Shown piece after piece: positions 52,315-59,816 of a stretch of DNA of 64,000 nt. Position 1 is the first letter of the stretch; each line of letters starts with the position of its first letter. The notes under the pieces were generated by a model. It was not told where the DNA came from. It did no database searches and was given only the letters and a program-made list of their open reading frames with translations. Source of the DNA: Sulfurimonas sp. (GTDB taxonomy: Bacteria > Campylobacterota > Campylobacteria > Campylobacterales > Sulfurimonadaceae); contig NZ_CP093397.1 of the NCBI RefSeq assembly GCF_029027585.1, forward strand, positions 1,911,405-1,975,404, in the 5' to 3' direction. The translations under genes and the position numbers were made by a program.

Positions 52315-53055
52315 ATGAAAATAAAGTTAACGATAATATTTTTACTATTAACATCAATCTTAAATGCAAGTGTTATAGCTACACAAAATATGAAAGCACT
52401 TTATAAAGATGTAGAACTAACAGAAGTTCAAGAAGATTATATACTGGATAATCAAGATAATAATATTGATATTATTCAAAAAATACTAATGATAGAAATT
52501 AGAAAAAAGAATATTAAATATTTAAATGAAAAAAATGTAGTTAGTTTTACACTTACACCAGCTGGAGAGATAACTAAGATTAAATTTTTAAAAACTAGTA
52601 ATGATAGAAAACTAGACTCAATAACAAAAAAAGCTATAAAGAAAGCTTCTAAAGTATTTGTAAAACCAAAAGAACCGACACAGATAAGATTTATAATATC
52701 TTATAGAGTAGGGGAAAGTAAAAGAAATAATTATAATAATCAATCAAGACAAGATGTGTCAACAAACATTAAAAAACCATACTATATGACAATAGAAAGA
52801 GGTACTACAAAATTCAATTATCAAAGTGAAGAATATACAAGAGTATTTGAAACGACTAAAGATGGATTTATAAATATGACACAAGAACCACACGGTTGCA
52901 TAAAAAGAGTAACGATTTTAAAAGACAATGGAGAAAAGATAGCAGAAGCTACTGGAGGTATATTTAATAGTATTAATAAAGAAGCAGAAAAAGGAAAATA
53001 TAAAATATTAATACAAACTAAAAAAGATTGTAAAATAAATTTAGATTATCAATAA
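52315..53055 (+). CDS. Secreted protein with TonB C-terminal-like domain
   Basis: 246 residues. A Sec signal (LTIIFLLLTSILNAS) would be cleaved near residue 19, so the protein is periplasmic and, unlike TonB, not anchored. Residues ~75-137 look like the TonB C-terminal domain: VVSFTLTPAGEITKIKFLK (beta-beta), then SNDRKLDSITKKAIKKA (helix with the L-D pattern) and TQIRFIISYRVG (last strand). The remaining ~100 residues are beta-rich (YYMTIERGTTKFNYQSE, MTQEPHGCIKRVTIL) with two cysteines. There is no proline-rich spacer. It is the last gene of the prophage's lysogenic module. Confidence 0.7.
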   Translation: MKIKLTIIFLLLTSILNASVIATQNMKALYKDVELTEVQEDYILDNQDNNIDIIQKILMIEIRKKNIKYLNEKNVVSFTLTPAGEITKIKFLKTSNDRKLDSITKKAIKKASKVFVKPKEPTQIRFIISYRVGESKRNNYNNQSRQDVSTNIKKPYYMTIERGTTKFNYQSEEYTRVFETTKDGFINMTQEPHGCIKRVTILKDNGEKIAEATGGIFNSINKEAEKGKYKILIQTKKDCKINLDYQ

Positions 53056-53335
53056 TATTTTGTAGATAAATGAAAATATGCTACAATTACACAAGTGGAA
53101 GAGAGCGTAAGCTCCCTATTTTAATATAACGGTTCGGCTAAAACCATTAAAACCACAAGTATAAGAAATAACTTCACATCGTGTCTCCTTTCTTTGGAGA
53201 TACCCTCTAAATCCAAATATCCCTTTAACACCCATAAGCCAAAAGAAGAGACAATGCTTGTAACAGCGGAAGTATAACACAAAGTAAAAGAGAGTTAGAA
53301 AGTGGCTAAAAAAGCACTAAAAGGGGTAAGGTTTT
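53056..53335 (+). other. Non-coding right end of the prophage
   Basis: Together with the host-side 53359-53411 this is a 357-bp stretch without a gene. Visible structure: a 4-bp hairpin GAGC-GTAA-GCTC followed by CCCTATTTT at about 53104-53123 (weak terminator for the TonB-like gene), GGTT/AACC near 53133, and a hairpin GTGTCTCC / GGAGATAC with one G-T pair at 53181-53203. I see no ORF with a ribosome site. Integrase arm-binding sites or a small RNA could be here but are not shown by the sequence. Confidence 0.4.
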
Positions 53336-53358
53336 TTCGAATCTCTCCTTGTCCACCA
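53336..53358 (+). repeat. attR: second copy of the 23-bp tRNA-Ser end
   Basis: Identical to 39222-39244, including the CCA. No other tRNA part is present, so this is the tRNA 3' fragment left (or carried) at the far end of the prophage. The next host gene starts 53 bp further on. Confidence 0.92.
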
Positions 53359-53411
53359 CTTCACAAATGATTTTGCTATACTTACAAAAAATAAAATTGG
53401 AACAATAATTT

Positions 53412-53810
53412 ATGATAAATGAAGTTGTACTAAATTATATATTACTATTTATATTTTTAGAAATATATGAGTTACAGTGGCAAAAAGCTCAGACTGTTAT
53501 GGGAATGTTGGCTCGAATGTATCAGTATTATTATAAAAGTATATTTTTATTTTTGATTATGCATCCTACATTTTATTTTGCTATTGGTTTTATGGTTTTG
53601 AATGATTATAATATATATGCTGTAACATTATTACTTATTAAAACATTTGATATGGTTACAAAGATGTTGCTTATAAAACAAGTTTTTATTGAAGAAAATT
53701 TATCTGATGAGTTGACTTTAGCACTTTTAGCACCACTTAACAAATTTGTATTGTATATGGGTTTAGTGATTTATCTTCCTTTAATATATCTATCTTTAGA
53801 GAGTTTTTAA
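53412..53810 (+). CDS. Small integral membrane protein, unknown function
   Basis: 132 residues with three to four hydrophobic helices (VLNYILLFIFLEIYEL, SIFLFLIMHPTFYFAIGFMV, KFVLYMGLVIYLPLIYLSL). No family is recognised. Its end touches the ung start (shared base at 53810), so the two are translated together. It is the first host gene after the prophage; before integration it lay directly behind tRNA-Ser. Confidence 0.65.
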   Translation: MINEVVLNYILLFIFLEIYELQWQKAQTVMGMLARMYQYYYKSIFLFLIMHPTFYFAIGFMVLNDYNIYAVTLLLIKTFDMVTKMLLIKQVFIEENLSDELTLALLAPLNKFVLYMGLVIYLPLIYLSLESF

Positions 53811-54472
53811 TGTTAAGTAAATCTTGGTCAAAATTTTTATACGCACAGATGCAAGAAAATTACTATAAAAAACTTCAATGCTTTATAGATAAAGAGTACA
53901 AAGAACAAATAATTTATCCAAAACGAGAAGATATATTTCGAGCTTTTGATTTGATAGAAGTAGAGAAAGTAAAAGTTGTTATAATTGGTCAAGACCCTTA
54001 TCATGGTGAAAATCAAGCAAATGGCTTGGCATTCTCAGTTTGGGATGAATGTAAAATACCACCTTCACTAAAAAATATATTTAAAGAGTTAGTAGATGAC
54101 ATAGGGTGTGAGTATCCAAAGTCAGGAAACTTAACATCATGGGCTAAAGATGGAGTTTTGCTTATAAACACTGTTTTAACAGTACAAAGTTCAAAAGCAA
54201 ATTCTCATAAAGCTAAAGGCTGGGAACTGTTTACCGATTTTATCATCAAAGAGTTGTCTCTAAAACATGAAAATATTGTTTTTATTTTGTGGGGTAATCC
54301 ATCTATAAAAAAAGCTTCATTTATAGATGAGAGTAAGCATCTAGTCTTAAAATCACCACATCCATCGCCACTATCTTCTTACCGTGGTTTTTTTGGTTCT
54401 AAGCCGTTTTCAAAAACAAATGAATATTTAAAGCAACACTCAAAAGAAGAGATTAATTGGTGTTTATCTTAA
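53810..54472 (+). CDS. ung: Uracil-DNA glycosylase, family 1
   Basis: 220 residues. The water-activating motif GQDPYHGENQANGLAFSV is present near residue 62, with SLKNIFKEL and the substrate-contact block LLINTVLTVQ. The minor-groove loop HPSPLSSYRGFFGS carries the catalytic histidine near 185. It removes uracil from DNA as the first step of base excision repair. It converges with the endonuclease-fold gene, overlapping by 20 bp. Confidence 0.96.
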   Translation: MLSKSWSKFLYAQMQENYYKKLQCFIDKEYKEQIIYPKREDIFRAFDLIEVEKVKVVIIGQDPYHGENQANGLAFSVWDECKIPPSLKNIFKELVDDIGCEYPKSGNLTSWAKDGVLLINTVLTVQSSKANSHKAKGWELFTDFIIKELSLKHENIVFILWGNPSIKKASFIDESKHLVLKSPHPSPLSSYRGFFGSKPFSKTNEYLKQHSKEEINWCLS

Positions 54473-55436
54473 ACTTTGCTATAACGGGTAGATGATCAGA
54501 GTAACCCTTGCCTTTATGTTTAGGAACTCTAGCTCGTGAGACTTGCCATCTGTATATATTTTTCTTTTTAAAAAGATATTTTTTATCTAAGTTTCTTATA
54601 GAAGCCTTTACATAAGAGATACCACCTTTTTTAAGAAGGGACTGTGAAATCAAAATATTATCTAAGGCTTCTTTTTTACCTCTAAAAATGTAAGAGTATC
54701 TATCTTTTTCTTTTGCATCATACCAAAGGTTATAGAAACTGTTTTTTTCTTGTTTTATTGTCCTTAAAACATGGTTTATCCCAGTCTTTCCACCTGTATC
54801 GTTATGTCTTCTCTTGCGTTTAAATTTTATGTACTCTTCATAGTCTGAGTTAAAATCACCTAGTAAGATTATATTTTTCTCATTACCAACTTCTTGGACT
54901 CTTTTTCTTAATATTTTAGCAGATGTTATCCTCATACTCTCAGGACCTGATTTTGCTTTCCAATGATTTGCAAATAAGTATAAGTTTTCCCCATCTATAT
55001 TTAGTTTAATTTCTAAAATATTTCTATATTTGTAAGATGAAGTCACTTGTAATTCTTTTGTATAAATAAAGGGAAATTTACTCAAAAATGCAACATGTAT
55101 AGCAGTAGGTTTTTTATCTGTAATTTTATAATATTGGTAATACAAACCATTTTTTTTAAGCATAAGTCGTAAATCTTTTAGTGCGTCTATAGAGTGAACT
55201 TCTTGAAGTGCTATAATGTCAGCATCTATATCTATTATGACTTTTGTTATGTTTTGTAGTTTTATTTTATAGTTTTTTTTGTTCCAAAGAGATTTTGAAA
55301 AAGGTTTGTACTCTTTGTATTTATAGCCATTTTTATTTAAATCAAAAAGATTTTCTACATTGTAAGTTGCAATTTTCAAAATTTTATCTCCATATAATGA
55401 ACTGATAAAAACAAGAATGACAAAGAAAAATCTCAC
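54453..55436 (-). CDS. Exported endonuclease/exonuclease/phosphatase-family protein
   Basis: 327 residues. A signal peptide (FFFVILVFISSLYG) is followed by the EEP fold: IATYNVENLFDLN, DIIALQEVHSIDAL with the metal-binding glutamate, FANHWKAKSGPES, IILLGDFNSDYEEY with the D-x-N pair, and YSDHLPVIAKF with the catalytic D-H. The enzyme is probably a periplasmic or secreted nuclease or phosphodiesterase; the substrate is unknown. Its start overlaps the stop of the oligopeptidase gene by one base. Confidence 0.85.
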   Translation of the reverse strand: MRFFFVILVFISSLYGDKILKIATYNVENLFDLNKNGYKYKEYKPFSKSLWNKKNYKIKLQNITKVIIDIDADIIALQEVHSIDALKDLRLMLKKNGLYYQYYKITDKKPTAIHVAFLSKFPFIYTKELQVTSSYKYRNILEIKLNIDGENLYLFANHWKAKSGPESMRITSAKILRKRVQEVGNEKNIILLGDFNSDYEEYIKFKRKRRHNDTGGKTGINHVLRTIKQEKNSFYNLWYDAKEKDRYSYIFRGKKEALDNILISQSLLKKGGISYVKASIRNLDKKYLFKKKNIYRWQVSRARVPKHKGKGYSDHLPVIAKFKINTN

Positions 55437-57388
55437 TAATTAATGCCATTTAATCTTAAAAGGTTTTGAGGCTCAGGCTCTCTGCCCATCAACTCTTTAA
55501 AATAAACTTCCATACTTTTCGCTCCACCACCACTTAAGATGATATCGATATATTTTTTAGCAGTTTTGGAGTTAAATATCCCCTCATCGATAACACTAAA
55601 AAAAGCATCTGCACTTAAAACTTCTGCCCATTTATAACTATAATATCCAGCAGCATATCCACCAGCAAAAATATGAGCAAAACCATTTTGAAACTTATTA
55701 TAAGTTGGAGTTTTTATAAGAGCAGTTTTTTCTCTTATGGCATCTAAGAGGTTTTGAACTTCATCACCTTTGTAGGCTTTTGTATGTAGTTTAAAGTCAA
55801 ATATAGAAAATTCTAACTGTCTTAACATTCCAGACGCTGATAAGAAGTTTTTACTTTTTACAAGTTTTTGAATCATCTCATCTGAGATAATTTTCCCACT
55901 TTCATAGTGAGAAGCAAAAAGTTTTAAAACGCTTGGTTCATAAGCAAAATTTTCTAAAAATTGTGATGGAAATTCAACAGCATCCCATTCTACCCCATTT
56001 ACCCCACTAACCTCATTCTCATTGACATCACTTAACATATGATGGATTGCATGTCCCATCTCATGAAAAAGAGTTACAACATCATCATGGCGAAGTAAAG
56101 AGGGAGATTTTGAAGTAGAAGGCGGAAAATTACAAACTATAAACGCAGATGCTAATTGCTCTTTATTTTCATTATCTAAGCAGTGTGATTGCCAGTTATG
56201 CATCCACGCTCCACCTCTTTTTGTTTTTCTAGCTTCTAAGTCAAGATAGAGTCTTGCTTTTAGTTTTCCATCAAGATATAAGTCATAAGAACTAGCCTTT
56301 TTATCCCAAAGTTTTTCTTTTACTTTTTTAAACTCAATAGCAAAAAGTTTATTTAAAAACTCAAACATTCCAGACACAACTCTTTTTTGCTCAAAGTATG
56401 GTCGATATACTTCCTCATCTATCTCATATTTTTCTTTTTTAAGAAGTTCACTATAGTAAGCACTATCAAAACTTTGTAGTGGTTTATCGGACATTTTTTG
56501 AACTTCTCCCAGTTCTTCTTTTGCTTGATTTATTGACTGTGAAACAAGTGTTTGCAAAAAATCAACAACACTATTTTCATCTTTTGCCATTTTACTTTTA
56601 ATAGAGTATTGTGCATAATTATCAAAGCCTAGAATTTTACTCATCTCATCTTTTAAAGCTAGTAGTTCATCTATGATTTTGGCATTTTGTGGTGCTCTTG
56701 TAACATAAGCTTTATATAAAGCCTCTCTTATTTTTGCGTTTTTACCATAGGTCATATAGGCGATATATGATGGCATCTGAAGGGTAAACTTATACTTTAC
56801 TTTTCCTCTTTCTGTGAACTCTGCACTTTGTATATCACTTTGAGGTATTCCCTCAATATCTGCTTCATCTTCTATGATATACTCATAATCATTTGTAGCA
56901 TCTAGAAGGTTTTGTGAGAAGTTGTTTGACAACTCGCTTAGTTTTATATTTATCGCCCCAAGTCTTTGTTTTACTTTTGCATCTAGGTGTGCACCACTAA
57001 GTTCAAAGTTTAGTATGTTTAGCTCTATTACTCTTTTTTGTTCAAAATTTAGAGTGTCTTTTTCATTTGTTTGTATCTCTTTATAAGCATTGTAAATATC
57101 TAAATTTTGAGATAATTTTGTAGAATACTCAGTTATAATTGGTAAAGACTCTGCATAAATTTTTTGTGTTTCATCTGAGTTATTTACAGAGTTTAGATGC
57201 GACAAGGGAGTGAAAAAATGTTCTAAGTTCTCTTCTAGCATCTGTATAGGTTTTACAAAAGAAGCATAAGTTTTGCTCTTTTGCTTTAGCATTGTTTGTA
57301 TTTTATCATTGTTCGCTTTGATTATTGTTTCTAAATCACTTATAAAGTTATCTAACTCTACACTAAATTTTAAAAATTTACTTATCAT
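55436..57388 (-). CDS. M3-family oligopeptidase (oligopeptidase A/PrlC-like)
   Basis: 650 residues. The zinc motif is FHEMGHAIHHML near 443, followed by the third ligand region about 25 residues on (DAVEFPSQFLENF). LYLDLEARKTKRGGAWMHNW and GYYSYKWAEVLSADAFF are typical M3 blocks. It is cytoplasmic and degrades short peptides, including cleaved signal peptides and proteasome-like protease products. Its start overlaps the upstream trypsin-like protease gene by 4 bp, which suggests a shared role in peptide turnover. Confidence 0.92.
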   Translation of the reverse strand: MISKFLKFSVELDNFISDLETIIKANNDKIQTMLKQKSKTYASFVKPIQMLEENLEHFFTPLSHLNSVNNSDETQKIYAESLPIITEYSTKLSQNLDIYNAYKEIQTNEKDTLNFEQKRVIELNILNFELSGAHLDAKVKQRLGAINIKLSELSNNFSQNLLDATNDYEYIIEDEADIEGIPQSDIQSAEFTERGKVKYKFTLQMPSYIAYMTYGKNAKIREALYKAYVTRAPQNAKIIDELLALKDEMSKILGFDNYAQYSIKSKMAKDENSVVDFLQTLVSQSINQAKEELGEVQKMSDKPLQSFDSAYYSELLKKEKYEIDEEVYRPYFEQKRVVSGMFEFLNKLFAIEFKKVKEKLWDKKASSYDLYLDGKLKARLYLDLEARKTKRGGAWMHNWQSHCLDNENKEQLASAFIVCNFPPSTSKSPSLLRHDDVVTLFHEMGHAIHHMLSDVNENEVSGVNGVEWDAVEFPSQFLENFAYEPSVLKLFASHYESGKIISDEMIQKLVKSKNFLSASGMLRQLEFSIFDFKLHTKAYKGDEVQNLLDAIREKTALIKTPTYNKFQNGFAHIFAGGYAAGYYSYKWAEVLSADAFFSVIDEGIFNSKTAKKYIDIILSGGGAKSMEVYFKELMGREPEPQNLLRLNGIN

Positions 57389-58476
57389 TCATCTTCCTCA
57401 TCTCGTTTTAATTTTATGGCTTTATATTTGTTTATAAGAATATCATCATACTCATTAGACAGAGTAAGTAGGCGTTTAAAAGCGATTTTACCTTCTTCGA
57501 GTGTCAACGACGAATCTACTATAAGATAAGATATATATATATTATTTTCATTTATAGAAAACTGCAAATATGATAATTTTTTATTTTCACTTAAAAGGTA
57601 GTCATATATCTCATCTATTTTATTTTTTGGAATAGCACATAGTTTTGAGTCGCCTATAATGATGCCATTTTCATAGTAGTTTATCTCTACTCTCGCACTT
57701 CCACTCTCAACTCTCCAAGAAGCTTGAGAGCGTCTAGCTAAAGTTACATTTATTTCTAAGGCAGATAAAATCTCTTCTATAAGTTTTGTTGCACCAGAAG
57801 GTTTATACCCTTTTCTTCTTTGTCTTGCAACGGCTAGTTTTGTTCCACACTCAAAACAGTAATCATTTTTTATCTCTTTTTCTTGTATGAGGTTCTTGCA
57901 AGATGGACATTTTATGATGTTTATCTGCTGTATGTTTTTGAAATTTTTTATTGTTTCTTCAACATAAAAGTAGGGAAGGGCAAAACCCAAATTATTTGCA
58001 TTTTGAACTATAAAAGTATTTACTCCTATAACTTCTCCCTGTGTATTTAAAAGAGGTCCTCCACTATTTCCCGGATTTATGGCTGCATCTATTTGGATAT
58101 ATTCTAAATCATCTTGAAGTCTAGATGCTTTTGATACAATTCCTTCAGTTGCTGTATAGTTGAGTCCATAAGGGTGACCAATAGCGATAGTTGTATCTCC
58201 ATCTTTTACGATCGTTGAAGAGAGAGTTAGGGGATTCTTAGATGCTAAATGCTCCAAAGATATAAAGGCTAAATCATAGTCGTTATCATCATAAATAACT
58301 TTTGCTATTGTTCTTTTGATGAGTTTTGAACTTATTACTACTTCTTTTAACCCACTTACCACATGAGAGTTTGTAATAATTAAATCATCGATAATAAAAC
58401 CTGTCCCAGAACCATAAGGAGTCATAATCTGAATGATGTTATCTACATAAGTGTCTAGTATATCTTGTGTATTCAT
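57385..58476 (-). CDS. Trypsin-like (S1C-type) protease with zinc ribbon, no signal peptide
   Basis: 363 residues. The catalytic triad is complete: H in LIITNSHVVSG (~38), D in DNDYDLAFISL (~66), S in INPGNSGGPLLN (~139). TAIGHPYGLNYTATEGIVS is a DegP/HtrA-like block. There is no signal peptide or membrane helix, so it is probably cytoplasmic, and no PDZ domain. Instead a zinc ribbon (CPSCKNLIQ ... YCFECGTK, ~190-214) leads to a C-terminal alpha/beta domain (NYYENGIIIGDSKLCAIP) of unknown type. It sits between an unknown gene and the oligopeptidase in the kinase operon. Confidence 0.85.
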   Translation of the reverse strand: MNTQDILDTYVDNIIQIMTPYGSGTGFIIDDLIITNSHVVSGLKEVVISSKLIKRTIAKVIYDDNDYDLAFISLEHLASKNPLTLSSTIVKDGDTTIAIGHPYGLNYTATEGIVSKASRLQDDLEYIQIDAAINPGNSGGPLLNTQGEVIGVNTFIVQNANNLGFALPYFYVEETIKNFKNIQQINIIKCPSCKNLIQEKEIKNDYCFECGTKLAVARQRRKGYKPSGATKLIEEILSALEINVTLARRSQASWRVESGSARVEINYYENGIIIGDSKLCAIPKNKIDEIYDYLLSENKKLSYLQFSINENNIYISYLIVDSSLTLEEGKIAFKRLLTLSNEYDDILINKYKAIKLKRDEEDE

Positions 58477-58478
58477 CT

Positions 58479-59816
58479 TTATACCTCCTCAAAATCTAGG
58501 TGTTTTAGTTGCAAAAGATAGCTATTGCTAAGTTCATTCATGGAAGAAAAATTTAGTTTATCTCCAAAAACTTCTAAAGATTTAAATTGCTTCTGATTTG
58601 GGAGTATAGCTTCATCTACTCTGGCAATAATTGCTTTTTTAAAAAATGTATTTTTTTCTTCATCATATAAAGGAGTATAATCTAGGGCTTTGAAAAAAGA
58701 TGGATTTTGAATCTCTACAAGTGTATGTAAAAGTGATTTTGTAATAGGATTTAGACCATAGTTATATAAAATATTAAAAGGAACATAGGTGTAGATGCTA
58801 GATATTATCTGCTTATAACGGTTATTTTTATACCATCTAATTTTGATTTGTGATTCACTTATAAAGTTATTTATTTCTTCTTGAGAGCTTTTTTCTAAGG
58901 GGTTAAAAGTGTACTTTGCATTGTAAAACTTACTACTAAAGTCTTTATAAGTCATCACTTTTAGCTTTTGAATATATCTTTTTAACTCTTCATTTTTTGC
59001 TTCTGGAGATATACTTTCATCATTAAAGTAGCTTTGAACTTTTTTACTTACTTTTTGGTAAATTTCACATTTTGGAACTAGTAAATAGTCCATTTTAAAA
59101 ATAAAGTTTAAATATAAAAATGACTGCATCCCCGCGTTGTCATTTGTAGGAAGAGTTGAGATTTTTACTTCAAGTTCATCTATCCATAGATGCAAAAAGT
59201 CATACTTTATCTTAAGTTCATTATCTGATAGTTTGACTAGATGCTGAGTATCTTCAAGAGTTATACTTGAAAACTCACTTTTTATAAACTCTTTATCAAA
59301 ATCCGCAGTTAAGGCGATTTCTCTTAAAGGAAAAAATATTTTTTGTGGAGATGCAGTTATGTTATCTTGGATAAGTTTTAGTTTTATAAACTCATCATCA
59401 TAAAAGTAACAAGCATAAGTAAGTTGATAATTTCTTTGTAAAAGGTAACGCTTGAGGGCAACTTGAGCATCTTCTTTTTTAATTATTATCGCCTGCGCAT
59501 ATAGTTTATCAGCAGTTACAACGCCAGTTATTTTTGCACTTCCTTGAAATATTTCAAACTCAAGGAAGTCATCTTGAAGATTTGTAATAATATTTTTATT
59601 TGAGCTATCAAGTGAAAAATTTTCTAAAGATTTGAAAAAATATTCATAAGCTTTTAGCATTTCACCTTTTTCAAATGCTTCATATGATTTGTCAAAAAGC
59701 TCTTCTTCCTTTGGGGAAATTGTAGCATTTATGCCTCTACCAAAGGAGTGTCGCAGATGCGTTGTTTTGTTATAAAAGAAGTTTAGCCAGTTCATATTTG
59801 TTAAGAGTCCATCCAT
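58479..59816 (-). CDS. Unknown protein of the kinase-protease operon
   Basis: 445 residues, no family recognised. No signal peptide and no membrane helix, so it is probably cytoplasmic. The first ~70 residues include a possible tetratricopeptide-like pair (FDKSYEAFEKGEMLKAYEYF). Residues ~90-180 are mixed beta (FEIFQGSAKITGVVTADKLY), the rest helical. It overlaps the kinase gene upstream by 16 bp and is 2 bp from the protease gene, so it is a fixed member of the operon; it could be an adaptor or the kinase substrate. Confidence 0.6.
   Translation of the reverse strand: MDGLLTNMNWLNFFYNKTTHLRHSFGRGINATISPKEEELFDKSYEAFEKGEMLKAYEYFFKSLENFSLDSSNKNIITNLQDDFLEFEIFQGSAKITGVVTADKLYAQAIIIKKEDAQVALKRYLLQRNYQLTYACYFYDDEFIKLKLIQDNITASPQKIFFPLREIALTADFDKEFIKSEFSSITLEDTQHLVKLSDNELKIKYDFLHLWIDELEVKISTLPTNDNAGMQSFLYLNFIFKMDYLLVPKCEIYQKVSKKVQSYFNDESISPEAKNEELKRYIQKLKVMTYKDFSSKFYNAKYTFNPLEKSSQEEINNFISESQIKIRWYKNNRYKQIISSIYTYVPFNILYNYGLNPITKSLLHTLVEIQNPSFFKALDYTPLYDEEKNTFFKKAIIARVDEAILPNQKQFKSLEVFGDKLNFSSMNELSNSYLLQLKHLDFEEV

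Larger units (their letters stand above)
39245..53358. mobile_element. Filamentous phage (inovirus) prophage, ~14.1 kb
   Basis: The element lies between 23-bp repeats of the tRNA-Ser end. It carries a tyrosine integrase, HUH Rep, Zot/pI ATPase, secretin/pIV, a DUF2523 (pVI-like) protein, a pIII/TspB-like adsorption protein, small coat-like proteins with signal peptide and one helix, and an ssDNA-binding candidate. This is the inovirus set, and no tailed-phage gene is present. The lytic genes run on the minus strand from ~51.3 kb to 39.3 kb. A repressor and two cargo genes run divergently (51450-53055). An IS3-family element sits in the secretin gene, enlarging the element to more than typical inovirus size (6-12 kb) and probably preventing autonomous release. 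Confidence 0.93.
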
